Part shown: one piece after another, positions 47,648-57,069 of the stretch
How the letters are laid out: each line of letters starts with the position of its first letter
Numbering within the stretch: the stretch's first letter is position 1
DNA from: Syntrophomonas palmitatica JCM 14374
GTDB taxonomy: Bacteria > Bacillota > Syntrophomonadia > Syntrophomonadales > Syntrophomonadaceae
DNA: 64,000 bases
Direction: 5' to 3'
Assembly: GCF_001311885.1 (NCBI RefSeq)
Contig: NZ_BBCE01000006.1
Span: forward strand, 58,995 to 122,994
Position numbers and translations under genes: made by a program
The notes under the pieces: generated by a model
Databases searched by the model: none
Seen by the model: only the letters and a program-made list of their open reading frames with translations
Told to the model about the DNA's origin: nothing

Positions 47648-49767
47648 GTGAAGGGAAAAACGTGTATTAAAATGGCAAAACCTATGATGATAATTGCGGT
47701 TCTGGCAGCGGGTATAGCTGTGATGCTGTTATCCGCACAGGTCCAGGCTGCATCACGCTCAGGTTATCCCTATGGTTCCAGCTTGTTGAATTCCGATAGG
47801 GTAACTTTGGCTGTATACAGCCCCACTGCTCCTTACATATATAATCAGAATCCTTTGCCTAACGCTACCAATATAAATACGGGGATAGTGATTTCGTTTT
47901 ATTTCGACCAGGATATGGACCCTGCCACCGTAAATGATAATTATATTTACCTGGTAAAAGATAATGGTGTCCGCGTATCAGCAGGAGTTGTATATTCTAG
48001 CAGTAATAAACTGGTTACAATTACGCCAACCTATGCATTGGAAGCGGGAACAGGGTATACGGTGGTAGTGAATTCCAGAAACTACTACTATAATTTGGCC
48101 GCATCTCCTTCAAGCTGGTATTTTACTACCATTGGCACAGGCTCTGGTCAAATCTATAGCCGCGACCCGGAAGCCAATGCCACCGGGGTTCCTGTAGACA
48201 AGACCATAAAGTTCTATTTTAATAACCGCATGAGTTCAAGCACTATTAGCAACAGCAGCATCTATCTTACTCAAGGGGGAAGCTATGTTTCCGCTGCAGT
48301 TACATACGATCAATCCTTTGATCAGGTAACCATTGATCCCACCTATGACCTGGCTGCCAATACTGTTTATACCGTGCATGTAACCAGCGATGTGAGAGAT
48401 TATTATGGAAACAGCATTACTCCCACTTCCTGGTCATTTACCACCTCATATTACTCCGACACCACGATTAGTGACAGGGATCCCTATTCCGGCGCCAGCG
48501 GGGTGGCTCTTAACAAGGTCATCAAATTCCGCTTCAGTAATGCCATGATGTCTTCCACTATAGACAGCGGTACGGTTTATTTAACTAGAAGCGGTTCATC
48601 CGTTTCCGCCAGTGTTTCCTATGATTCGTCTACTAGATATGTCACCATCACCCCCAGCCGCGACCTGGACCCCGGAACCGAATATACGGTAAATGTAAGC
48701 AGCAATATCAGAAATTATAACGGCACTTATATAAGTTCTGTTTCCTGGAAATTTACTACTACAGGGTCAGCCAGCGCGGGTATCAGTGACAAGGATCCTT
48801 ATGCCAGTGCCAGCGGGGTAGCAATCAACAAGGTGATTACGTTCCGTTTTGATACGGCCATGTCTGCCGGCACTATTGACAGCAGCACCGTTTACCTGAC
48901 TCAGGGCGGCTCATCGGTTTCAGCCACAGTATCTTATGATTCATCTTCACGCCGGGTAACTATAACACCGCGCAGCAATTTGCAGCCGGGAACAGTCTAT
49001 ACTGTCAACGTAAGCGGAAATATAAAGGATTATAACGGCTATTATATAACCGGCGCCTCCTGGACATTCACCACCGCCGCAGAAAACCCTTTTAAAATCA
49101 GTACCCGTGAACCATTGCCAAGCGCGGTTAATGTTCCGGTTACAGGCGCGATTAAGATTACCTTCAGCAGCGAACCGGCTGCGGAAACCCTTTCTACCAG
49201 TAATATTTCCCTGCGGACCACAGCAAATGGCACAGCAGTACCCTGCAGCCTGATATATAATTCCTCCCGTTGCCAGGTGACATTAACCCCTAGTCAGGTT
49301 TTAACTCCCGGAACTGAGTATACGGTAGGGATAGAAGGGGTTAAGGACCGTTTCGGCAATATGCTGTCCTCGACAGTATGGACCTTCAAAACCGCGCAGT
49401 CCGGGGGAAAAGAAGGACAACCCGCGGTAATTATGGATGGAAAATATATCAGTTTTCCCGATGTGCAGCCCTATATAAAAAATTCACGTACCATGATGCC
49501 ATTCCGCACCCTTTTTGAACAACTCCTGGGAGCACAGGTAAGCTGGGATGAGAAACAGCAAAAAGTTACCGCAGTTTTGAAAGATAAAACGGTGATCCTG
49601 TATATCGGTAAAAAGGGTTATTACAGCAATGGCCAGCAAAAATACCTCGATGCCCCGGCGGAAATTTTAAATGGGCGCACCATGATCCGGTCCGTTTTGC
49701 GGCTGAGTCTTTGGGGGTAAAAGTTGATTGGGATAAAGCCACCTATACCGTGGTCTTTTCCCGTTAA
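47648..49767 (+). CDS. secreted SbsA Ig-like repeat protein with copper amine oxidase-type stalk domain, -1 frameshift near the end
   Basis: A secreted protein of about 706 residues. A signal peptide is followed by five SbsA/Big-type Ig-like repeats, each about 100 residues with the pattern YTVxVxS..I.D.xG..I...SWxFTT. The C terminus is a stalk domain common in Clostridia (DGKYISFPDVQPYIKNSRTM-type start). The frame stops at 49718-49720. One C added at 49687-49688 gives PVRFAAESLGVKVDWDKATY to a stop at 49767, the normal stalk end. GTG 47648 has AAAGGGAG at good spacing; ATG 47639 is too close to it. Likely attached to or forming part of the cell surface. Confidence 0.87.
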
Positions 49768-49793
49768 GTCGAATTGATCAAAATCGATATCCA

Positions 49794-49838
49794 GGGCAGC
49801 TCGCTTATTTAATCAAACAAGAAGAGCTGCCCTTATTT
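49794..49838 (+). terminator. rho-independent terminator
   Basis: GGGCAGCTC (49794-49802) and GAGCTGCCC (49824-49832) form a 9-bp perfect stem followed by TTATTT. It ends the Ig-like repeat gene and overlaps the last codons of the convergent gene. Confidence 0.8.
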
Positions 49839-50987
49839 ATTAAAAACTACATCGGCCACAACGATCTCCGGGCGGTTGCCGATGCGGATAGGCGGGCCCC
49901 AGGTTCCGTAACCGCATGAAATAATGGCCTGCAGGCGGTCTTTGCGCAGGTAGCCCCAATCCTGCTCATAGAGCTTATGGGTTATGAGGTTGTTGGGAAA
50001 GAACTGGCCCAGGTGGGTGTGTCCGGAAAACTGCAAATCAACTCCGGCCTGGTCGGCTTCCTCCAGTTTGAACGGCTGGTGATCAATTAAAATAACCGGC
50101 AGCAGTTCGGAATCCAGTCCTTGCAGAAGTTCTCGCAGGTCCTTACGCCGTTTTTGGCTAAACCCGCCCCGGTTTAAATCGTCCCGTCCCACTAAGTAAA
50201 AAGCGTTGTCAACTTCTATATAACGGTCACGCAAAACGGTTACCCCCGCATCCTGCAGGAATTTTCCGACCCGGTACACTTGACCGCTGATATATTCGTG
50301 ATTTCCAGGAACAGCAAAAGTGCCGTAACGTGCAGTTATTCTGCTGAAGGTATAGGGGATTTCGTCCTGGGCTTCCAGGTCAGCCCCCTCATCGACTATG
50401 TCCCCCGCCAGCAAAACCAGGTCGGGCTGAAGCGAATTAATGCTGTTGACCATAGAATTTAACCGGTTAATTCCAACAATCCAGCCCAGGTGGATATCGG
50501 AAACCATAACTATGCGCATCTTGTCAAGCGGGCTGGATTTCTTATTGATACTTAAATCATAATGAATTATGCGCGGATGGCAGGCATTCCAAGTACCGTA
50601 AGAAAATATTACCAGCAAAATACTGCACATGACGGCGGCCACCCCTGGGTGCGGCGTTTTAAAATCTGCAGGCAGAAAGTTTATAAAGTGGTCGGCCAGG
50701 CGCACCAAATCCAGAGCCAGAATAATAAAAAAAAGATAATACATCGCTCCCAGCCAGTAAGAAGCTGCCGTAATCAATATCTTGCTGATTTCATGAGGAA
50801 GCAGCTGCGACAGCCAGCGGCTGACCGGGAAGAGCAGAGAAGCGATCAGCACGAATATACCCCATGACCAGGCCAGGCGGGGATAGCTGCCGCGTACAGC
50901 CTGCCCCCCGCGCAGAGCTATGTAAGCATTTATTAAACCGTAAAGCAAAAGAAAAGCAGCATAGAACGCGAAACGTTTTAAGGCCAA
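49833..50987 (-). CDS. membrane metallophosphoesterase (YkuE-like)
   Basis: A 384-residue protein. Four N-terminal membrane helices (about 5-135) precede a calcineurin-like phosphoesterase domain with VMVSDIHLGW, LVLLAGDIVDEG, VPGNHEYISG, ILIDHQP and FSGHTHLGQFFPN, covering all metal ligands. The family includes UDP-diacylglucosamine-type and other membrane phosphoesterases. TTG 50987 has GGGAGG at ideal spacing; the alternative ATG 51017 adds ten residues and has no ribosome site. Substrate unknown. Confidence 0.9.
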   Translation of the reverse strand: MALKRFAFYAAFLLLYGLINAYIALRGGQAVRGSYPRLAWSWGIFVLIASLLFPVSRWLSQLLPHEISKILITAASYWLGAMYYLFFIILALDLVRLADHFINFLPADFKTPHPGVAAVMCSILLVIFSYGTWNACHPRIIHYDLSINKKSSPLDKMRIVMVSDIHLGWIVGINRLNSMVNSINSLQPDLVLLAGDIVDEGADLEAQDEIPYTFSRITARYGTFAVPGNHEYISGQVYRVGKFLQDAGVTVLRDRYIEVDNAFYLVGRDDLNRGGFSQKRRKDLRELLQGLDSELLPVILIDHQPFKLEEADQAGVDLQFSGHTHLGQFFPNNLITHKLYEQDWGYLRKDRLQAIISCGYGTWGPPIRIGNRPEIVVADVVFNK

Positions 50988-51098
50988 AAGACAGCCTCCC
51001 GCAATTAATAATTTCATATATTATGAACCAGGAACGATATTATATATTGTATATCCATAGCATTTAAAAACAAGAATAATTTCAGGATGTGGAGATTA

Positions 51099-51410
51099 AT
51101 GCACAATATTTACCAGTTACTTGCTGATCTGCCTGATGAAGAAATAGTCGAGATACTGGCTGAGACAGATGCAGTGCGCATTGAACGCATAGTTTCCAGC
51201 GGACAGGTTTCCCCGCCGGGTTTCTGGTATGACCAGCCGCGTGACGAATGGGTGCTGCTCTTGCAAGGTACCGCGATACTGGAATGGGAGAATGGCAGAA
51301 GAAGGGATTTATTTCCCGGCGAATGGTTAATTATTCCCGCAGGTGAAAAACATCGTGTGAGCGAGACTTCAACGAACCCGCCCTGTATCTGGCTGGCGGT
51401 TCATTACTAA
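51099..51410 (+). CDS. cupin domain protein
   Basis: A 103-residue single-domain cupin. The two barrel motifs are visible: PGFWYDQPRDEWVLLLQGTA (motif 1, metal-site residues D-E) and FPGEWLIIPAGEKHRVSETS (motif 2, with His in KHRV). The ATG at 51099 follows GGAGATTA. ATG 51087 is upstream in frame but overlaps that site. Small cupins of this type occur in many anaerobes and the ligand is not known. It ends before a terminator. Confidence 0.85.
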   Translation: MHNIYQLLADLPDEEIVEILAETDAVRIERIVSSGQVSPPGFWYDQPRDEWVLLLQGTAILEWENGRRRDLFPGEWLIIPAGEKHRVSETSTNPPCIWLAVHY

Positions 51411-51417
51411 GGAACAA

Positions 51418-51486
51418 GGGCCGGACACAGGTTTAAATTACTAATAGACCTGTAATTTGGTTCCTGTTACCGGCCCGGTTTTTTTA
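51418..51486 (+). terminator. rho-independent terminator
   Basis: GGGCCGG (51418-51424) pairs with CCGGCCC (51470-51476), with an inner ACAGGT/ACCTGT stem, then GGTTTTTTTT. Confidence 0.8.
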
Positions 51487-51798
51487 CTGTATGGGATTCT
51501 GAAAATTCTGGGCTTGTTGATTTTGTATGGTCTGGATACCTTGTTGAGTATAATCTTGTTCAGCGGGGTTCAGCATGAATAATAGCTGCTGGAGCTGTCC
51601 TACATGCCTGCGTTCCTCATTGGCTATGTGCAAAAGGACTTTTTTTACACGTTCATCATATATAGCCATAGCGTGAGCCTCATAACCGATGATGGCCTCT
51701 AATTCTCCAGCCAAATCGACACGCAGAGCCTGCAGCAATTCAGCATCGTTCAACTGCCTTGGGGTAGTGGCTACAAATGGATCTCCCAGAAGCGCCAT
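51484..51798 (-). CDS. ferritin-like domain protein
   Basis: A 104-residue protein with a short four-helix ferritin-like core: ELEAIIGYEAHAMAIYDE (Glu34, Glu40, His42) and NEERRHVGQL (Glu62, His65), a pattern of carboxylate and His ligands for a di-iron centre. The Gln/Asn-rich C terminus is disordered. Such short proteins include encapsulated ferritins and rubrerythrin-like iron proteins. No encapsulin is present. ATG 51798 follows AAAGGAGGG on the minus strand; the in-frame extension upstream to 51900 is not needed. Confidence 0.8.
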   Translation of the reverse strand: MALLGDPFVATTPRQLNDAELLQALRVDLAGELEAIIGYEAHAMAIYDERVKKVLLHIANEERRHVGQLQQLLFMLNPAEQDYTQQGIQTIQNQQAQNFQNPIQ

Positions 51799-52101
51799 GT
51801 ATACCCTCCTTTCTTTTTTTGCTAGTTTTCTCATGCAGCCATTAAATATACAATTAAGGGCATGTATATTTACCTTTATCATGTATGGATGGCTTGCCAA
51901 TTAAAAACCTATATAACCGTTAGTTATTATACTTATAATAATTATATGATATATTTAAGACATCGTTTATTCTTCATCTGGTTTGGATAGTTTAATGCTT
52001 ATAATTGCAGTCTAACTGGAGATGGCTGGGTTATAATCAGCCGTGAATAAAGGTATATTGAACTGGTGAGAAAATATAAATAAATATGAAAGGGCGGTAT
52101 T

Positions 52102-52683
52102 ATGGAAGGAAGGATAGTAGATGCCAGAGGGTTGAATTGTCCGGAACCCGTTATTTTGACGAAAAAAGCGATGGACGAAAACCACTCTATGCAAATAACA
52201 GCCATAGTCAGCAATGAAGCAGCGCGGGAAAACGTAAGTAAGCTGGGGCAGAGTCAGGGGTATCAGGTGGAGGTGGAAGAAAAAGACGCCGATTATTACA
52301 TTTACCTGCATCCCGGTTTGGAAAGCTGTGAAGATGATAAATTGGCCGGGGATGTAACCATTCTCATTAAAAGCAGCCTGTTTGGCGAGGGTGATGGTGA
52401 ACTGGGTCAGGTGCTGATGAAGAGCTTCCTGTTCAGCCTGAATGAACTTGACCAGCCGGTTAAGCATATGATTTTTATGAACAGCGGGGTTAAACTTACC
52501 TGCGAGGGATCTGCGGTTCTGGAACACCTGGTAGCCCTGGAATCAAAAGGGGTGGAGATTCTGTCCTGCGGGACCTGCCTGGACTTTTACCACCTGAAAG
52601 AAAAACTGGCAGTGGGGAAGGTCACCAATATGTATACCGCTATGGAACTCCTGACTACTGCCGCCAAGGCCATAACATTATAA
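52102..52683 (+). CDS. yedF: YedF-type selenium metabolism-associated sulfurtransferase-like protein
   Basis: A 193-residue two-domain protein. The N-terminal TusA-like domain has VDARGLNCPEPVILTKKAM with its reactive Cys. The C-terminal DsrE/F-like domain ends with VEILSCGTCLDFYHLK. This matches YedF proteins found with selenium-using organisms. It is followed 90 bases on by a cysteine-desulfurase-like gene, the usual partner for moving sulfur or selenium. No selD, selA or selB is present in this window. GGGCGG at 52091-52096 is the likely ribosome site for ATG 52102. Confidence 0.9.
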   Translation: MEGRIVDARGLNCPEPVILTKKAMDENHSMQITAIVSNEAARENVSKLGQSQGYQVEVEEKDADYYIYLHPGLESCEDDKLAGDVTILIKSSLFGEGDGELGQVLMKSFLFSLNELDQPVKHMIFMNSGVKLTCEGSAVLEHLVALESKGVEILSCGTCLDFYHLKEKLAVGKVTNMYTAMELLTTAAKAITL

Positions 52684-52772
52684 GAGTTGCCACAGACAGA
52701 CACAGATACGTTAGTGCTTAATCTGGGTTTATCTGCGGTCAATCAGGTCTCCTATTGCAAAGGAGGTTTGCC
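52684..52772. repeat. CACAGAT/ATCTG-type dispersed repeat
   Basis: CACAGACAGACACAGATACG and TTAATCTGGGTTTATCTGCG (52692-52738) belong to the same short repeat class as those near 6210, 14790, 27940 and 57990. Confidence 0.5.
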
Positions 52773-53918
52773 ATGCGGGGCATTTACCTTGACAATGCGG
52801 CTACATCATATCCCAAACCTGAAAGCGTATGTGACGCCGTAGACCATTTTAACCGTTACCTGGGAGGAAACCCTGGACGGGGAGCCCACCGGGCTACGTT
52901 ACAGGCGGGAAACATCATATTGGAGGCCCGTGAATCCCTGGCGGCCCTATTTAATATTGAAGACGCCAATTATATCGCTTTTATGAGTAATGTTACCGAA
53001 GCGTTAAATACAGCGCTAAAAGGACTGCTGCAGCCGGGGGATCATGTAATAACCTCCGATATGGAGCATAATGCCATGGCGCGTCCTTTATATGTTTTAT
53101 CCAGACAGGGGATTGAATGGACTCAGATACACGCTTCGATGAAGAATGGGCTGGACCCCGAGGATGTCCGCAGAGCTATTAAACCTAATACCAAACTCAT
53201 AACTTTGCTGCATGCATCCAATTTGACCGGCGCCATAATGCCTATAACCGCCATTGGAAAAATTGCACGTGAACACGACATTACTTTTATGGTGGACAGT
53301 GCCCAGAGCGCAGGGGTTTTACCGATAGACGTCATTGCACAGAATATAGATGTCCTGGCTTTTACTGGACATAAGGGCCTTTTGGGCTTGCAGGGAACCG
53401 GAGGCTTATATGTAAAACCAGGCTTATTTATTAGAAGATTGAAAGAAGGAGGGACCGGTTCGTTTTCCGAACACCTTACCCATCCCGATTTTATGCCTGA
53501 TCACCTGGAAGCCGGAACCCCTAACACACCGGGAATTATAGGGCTTTTGGCGGGGGTTAATTTTGTTCGTGCTGCGGGAGTGGATAAAATAAGGGAACAT
53601 GAAATAAGGCTCTGTGAAAGGCTGCTGCAAGGTTTGCGGGAGATCCCGGGAGTCATTGTATACGGGCCTGCTGACAGTAAGGATCGTACCGCTGTAATAG
53701 CATTTAATATTTCCGGTAGAGATTGCGGCGATGTAAGCTTTAATTTGGATCACAGGTATGGCATAATCTGCCGGGCGGGTTTGCACTGCGCTCCGCTGGC
53801 CCATACTTGTATAGGAACATTTGAAACCGGGGCCTGCCGCTTGAGCCCAGGATTTTTTAACAACGAAGAAGATATTGATAGAACCATCAAGGCTATTTAT
53901 ACCCTGGCTAAAGAATAA
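52773..53918 (+). CDS. cysteine desulfurase / selenocysteine lyase family protein
   Basis: A 381-residue class V aminotransferase-fold enzyme. It opens with GIYLDNAATSYPKPESV, has SDMEHNAMARP and MVDSAQSAGVLP (PLP site), the PLP-lysine in FTGHKGLLGLQGTGGL and the reactive Cys near the end in ICRAGLHCAPLAH. It would take sulfur or selenium from cysteine or selenocysteine and pass it to a partner, plausibly the adjacent YedF. ATG 52773 follows AAAGGAGG; the ORF extends upstream to 52755, but that lacks a ribosome site. The frame is intact. Confidence 0.92.
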   Translation: MRGIYLDNAATSYPKPESVCDAVDHFNRYLGGNPGRGAHRATLQAGNIILEARESLAALFNIEDANYIAFMSNVTEALNTALKGLLQPGDHVITSDMEHNAMARPLYVLSRQGIEWTQIHASMKNGLDPEDVRRAIKPNTKLITLLHASNLTGAIMPITAIGKIAREHDITFMVDSAQSAGVLPIDVIAQNIDVLAFTGHKGLLGLQGTGGLYVKPGLFIRRLKEGGTGSFSEHLTHPDFMPDHLEAGTPNTPGIIGLLAGVNFVRAAGVDKIREHEIRLCERLLQGLREIPGVIVYGPADSKDRTAVIAFNISGRDCGDVSFNLDHRYGIICRAGLHCAPLAHTCIGTFETGACRLSPGFFNNEEDIDRTIKAIYTLAKE

Positions 53919-53928
53919 AAAATTTATA

Positions 53929-53970
53929 GCGTGAGGAGACTAAGACATCCGCTTAACCCCTCACGCTTTT
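53929..53970 (+). terminator. rho-independent terminator
   Basis: GCGTGAGG (53929-53936) and CCTCACGC (53959-53966), an 8-bp perfect stem followed by TTTT, end the yedF-desulfurase unit. Confidence 0.78.
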
Positions 53971-54075
53971 CTAATCTCCATCTTTTGGCACTGTTTTAAG
54001 GTTTGGTGTAAATAATCAAAACTGTCAAACCCGGCCTGGCAGGTGTCATTTTACGTTTGTTTCCCGTTCATGGCA

Positions 54076-55395
54076 TTAAGGAATATAATTCATCTTCCGC
54101 GCTTCCCATTCCAGGCGGGGACGAAAATCAGGATGAGCGATAGCTATAAGTTCCTTGACCCGGGTTCTGAGGTTTTGACCCTTAAGGCTGGCTACACCGT
54201 ATTCGGTTACGACATACTGTACATCGGTGCGGGAGACTGTGGTAAAAATGCCGGGCGACAGAGTGGGGACGATTTTGGATTTAACCTCGCCGTTTTTGTT
54301 GGTGTAGGTGGAGTAAAGGGTCAGAAAAGATTTTCCTCCTTTGGAACGCCAGGTGCCCTGAACAAAGTCTAATTGCCCTCCGGTTCCGGTGTATTGCATG
54401 GTGCCTATGGATTCGGAAGCGGCCTGCCCGCTTAAATCAACCTCCATGGTGGCGTTTACGGAAATCATGTTGTCGTTTTTGCCAATTATATAAGGGTCAT
54501 TTACAAAACGGGTGGAGTGCATTTCCACCATGGGATTTTCATCAATAAAGTTGTAGAGTTTGCTGGTGCCCAAAGCAAAAGAGCCCACCCATTTATAGGG
54601 CATAAAGTTCTTCTTGCTGCATGTGATAGCCCCGGCTTCGTATAGGTCAACCATAGTGTCGGTAAGCATTTCCGAATGGATTCCTAAATCCTTGCGGTCA
54701 GTCAGAAAATTAGCAATAGCATTAGGCATGCCGCCGATACCGATTTGAATACAAGAGCCATCTTCAATCAAATCGGCTATAAAGCGCCCGATCTTTTCAT
54801 CCTTGTCAGTGATAGGTATCGGAGGAAGTTCAAACAAGGGGATAGTGTTTTCCACCACGGCGGAGACTTCACTTATATGCAGCTGGTTGTGTCCGTAGGT
54901 ACGGGGCATATTCTCGTTTACTTCTACGATGATACTGCGAGGATGACTGAGTTTTGCGGCTTCCCAGCCCCAGTCCACATTGCAGCCCGTACTGAAAAAG
55001 CCATGTTTGTCCATAGGTGATACCACCATGCAGGCCACATGACACTCGCGGCAGCGTTGAATCATATCAACTGTTTCGCCCAGGCGGCAGGGAGTGTAGG
55101 TAAATAAACCTTCACCTACCCCGTTGCGGGTGGCTATGGATACAAATCCCGAATCTATAAGGACCTTTCCGACTAGATCCTTGTGATAAAGGTCAAACCA
55201 GCGCACATCCACCCCGGCAACATAAGTAACCCCTTTTAATTCATCATTGCGAATCCGCTGCGCTACAGCGTTAATCAGGCCCAACGGCTGGCCGTTGGAG
55301 AGCGGGGCCACTACATTATCATTATCGTGAATTAATTTAGCCGCATCGTCGGCGCTTACCAATTTCTGTTTATACAGTTCCTGCCAGCGATTCAT
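54076..55395 (-). CDS. acetyl-CoA hydrolase/transferase family CoA-transferase (4-hydroxybutyrate or butyryl type)
   Basis: A 439-residue family I CoA-transferase. Motifs: IQIGIGGMPNAIANFL, the catalytic Glu in LGIHSEMLTDTMVDL, and YTGTGGQLDF near the C terminus, then IVPTLSPGIFTTVSRTDVQ. It should move CoA between acetyl-CoA and a short-chain acid such as 4-hydroxybutyrate or butyrate. It is divergent neither from nor far from a crotonase (45 bases upstream on the same strand), so the two probably form one operon for short-chain acyl-CoA metabolism. Length is typical. Confidence 0.92.
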   Translation of the reverse strand: MNRWQELYKQKLVSADDAAKLIHDNDNVVAPLSNGQPLGLINAVAQRIRNDELKGVTYVAGVDVRWFDLYHKDLVGKVLIDSGFVSIATRNGVGEGLFTYTPCRLGETVDMIQRCRECHVACMVVSPMDKHGFFSTGCNVDWGWEAAKLSHPRSIIVEVNENMPRTYGHNQLHISEVSAVVENTIPLFELPPIPITDKDEKIGRFIADLIEDGSCIQIGIGGMPNAIANFLTDRKDLGIHSEMLTDTMVDLYEAGAITCSKKNFMPYKWVGSFALGTSKLYNFIDENPMVEMHSTRFVNDPYIIGKNDNMISVNATMEVDLSGQAASESIGTMQYTGTGGQLDFVQGTWRSKGGKSFLTLYSTYTNKNGEVKSKIVPTLSPGIFTTVSRTDVQYVVTEYGVASLKGQNLRTRVKELIAIAHPDFRPRLEWEARKMNYIP

Positions 55396-55440
55396 AAAAT
55401 CTTCCCCCCATAAATGTTATTTTTTATATTTGCGCAACTA

Positions 55441-56220
55441 CTATTTCCCCTTAAAAACTGCCTTGCGTCCCTCCAGAAATGCAGTCATACCTTCCTTTTG
55501 ATCATCGGAGGAGAAAAGGAAGGCGAACTTTTCTTTTTCCATCATGAGTCCGGTGTATATATCCACATCATAGCTTAGATGTATGAGTTCTTTGGCGGTG
55601 CGGATAGCCAGAGGCGGTTTTTTACTGAGCTTTTTGGCAATTTTTAAAGTCTGTTCCTTTAACTCTTCCGCAGATACCAGGAAATTCACCAGGCCAAGCT
55701 GAAAGGCCTGCTGAGCATTGAACACCTCACCCAGAAAGATTAATTCTTTGGCTTTGCCCTCGCCTACCATCCGGGTTAAACGCTGCGTGCCGCTGCCGCC
55801 AGGGACAATACCCAGATTTATTTCCGGCAAACCGAAAAAGGCATTATCCGCAGCTATGCGGATATCGCAGGCCAGGGCCATTTCGCAGCCGCCACCCAAA
55901 GCGTAGCCGGCGATAGAAGCCAGGGTAGGTTTCCCCAGGGCCATGATCTTGTTCATAGTGACCTGAACCTGGTAAATATAGTTGTGAGCATCCTGCGGCC
56001 CATAGCTGACAAAGTTTTTGATGTCAGCACCGGCCGCAAAGGCATTCCCGTCACCTTGGACAACCAGCACTTTTACCTGCGGATCGGATGCTACATCGTC
56101 CAGCACGAGGGAAAGGTCGATAAGCACATCTTCGTTGATGGCATTCAGCACTTCAGGCCGGTTGATTTGCACAGTAGCGATGCCATCATCTTTCCAATAA
56201 AGTACCGTTTTTAAATCCAC
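55441..56220 (-). CDS. enoyl-CoA hydratase/crotonase family protein
   Basis: A 259-residue crotonase. The oxyanion-hole block is FAAGADIKNF and IAGYALGGGCEMALACD; catalytic Glu residues appear in GGGCEMA and in FGLPEINLGIVPGGSGTQR. It hydrates short-chain 2-enoyl-CoA, probably crotonyl-CoA to 3-hydroxybutyryl-CoA, in butyrate oxidation or formation. It precedes the CoA-transferase on the same strand. GGGGGAG is the ribosome site (minus strand). Other steps of the pathway are not in this window. Confidence 0.94.
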   Translation of the reverse strand: MDLKTVLYWKDDGIATVQINRPEVLNAINEDVLIDLSLVLDDVASDPQVKVLVVQGDGNAFAAGADIKNFVSYGPQDAHNYIYQVQVTMNKIMALGKPTLASIAGYALGGGCEMALACDIRIAADNAFFGLPEINLGIVPGGSGTQRLTRMVGEGKAKELIFLGEVFNAQQAFQLGLVNFLVSAEELKEQTLKIAKKLSKKPPLAIRTAKELIHLSYDVDIYTGLMMEKEKFAFLFSSDDQKEGMTAFLEGRKAVFKGK

Positions 56221-56739
56221 AACAAACTCCCCCTTTCAGTACACTCCCCTTAAGCAAAGCAAGTGCGCCAAAGCGAGATTAATAAAAAGAAAATTCCGAC
56301 AAATAAAGCGATAATGATAAGTGATGGTCTAATTAATCTCTATGACAAAATTATGTGGCAATTAGTATAAATGAGGAGTGCTGTTTAAATGTGGTATCAT
56401 AATCATTATATTCTGAATAATATGAAAACATCAATAGTTTTTGTAGGAAGTTAAGAGAGCGGTTAAAAGGCATTTTATATAATCGATCTCATGTTGTGAG
56501 AAGAACCAAAAGGAGATGAAGCAAAAGGTCGCGGGAGATAGAAATAATAATAAATAGTGCAGGCCATAAACATTTATCAAAATGGTTTGTAAAGTGATGT
56601 GATATCTATGGATGCGGTAAACTTGGCTTAACCTTCAGCGTATTGTCTTACACTGCAGTTATAAAGTCTGTGTAAGTCATAGTAGTCAGTGAAGTCACTG
56701 TCTATTTAGTTCTTTATTTTCTTATTCATTACCCGAGGT
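56221..56739. other. intergenic region upstream of the crotonase operon, no gene seen
   Basis: A 519-base spacer with no convincing gene. It holds the crotonase operon promoter side and, at 56632-56704, one half of an imperfect repeat whose other half lies at 57935-58020 (shared TTCAGCGTATT, TGTCTTAC, GTCTGTG blocks). The two halves flank the ParA locus. Confidence 0.5.
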
Positions 56740-57066
56740 TTACCAAAATAGAAATGGAAACCATATACGCCAGGGCTGAATTAACAAATTAAGTTGATCG
56801 GTTTTTTGCTTAAGTATTTTAACTTCTATTTTAATTGTTTCTACATCTATATCGCTTGTGGGCGTATGGTTTTCTGCAGTAACAGGCAATGAAGGGGCTT
56901 CTTCAGATAAAACCGGATTCATTTGTAAAGAGGTTTTCCTGCTTTTTCGGGTGGAATTGGGGGCCTTTTTAACCTGATCATTAGCTGAAGATTTCTCCAG
57001 AATATCTTCAGCGGGTTGATTGAGCTTCGCAAAAGGGTCTTTTCCCAACCGGCGTTTCTGATTCAT
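56740..57066 (-). CDS. hypothetical protein downstream of parA
   Basis: A 108-residue protein starting MNQKRRLGKDPFAKLNQPAED, followed by a charged, disordered Ser/Thr/Pro region and a C-terminal coiled coil (about 80-100) ending in aromatic residues. It begins three bases after the parA stop, so it is in the same operon. Small basic proteins with an RRLGxDPF opening follow ParA genes in some genomes and could be the ParA-interacting partner, since no ParB is present. That role is inference. The last residues (WFPFLFW) are hydrophobic. Confidence 0.6.
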   Translation of the reverse strand: MNQKRRLGKDPFAKLNQPAEDILEKSSANDQVKKAPNSTRKSRKTSLQMNPVLSEEAPSLPVTAENHTPTSDIDVETIKIEVKILKQKTDQLNLLIQPWRIWFPFLFW

Positions 57067-57069
57067 AAT

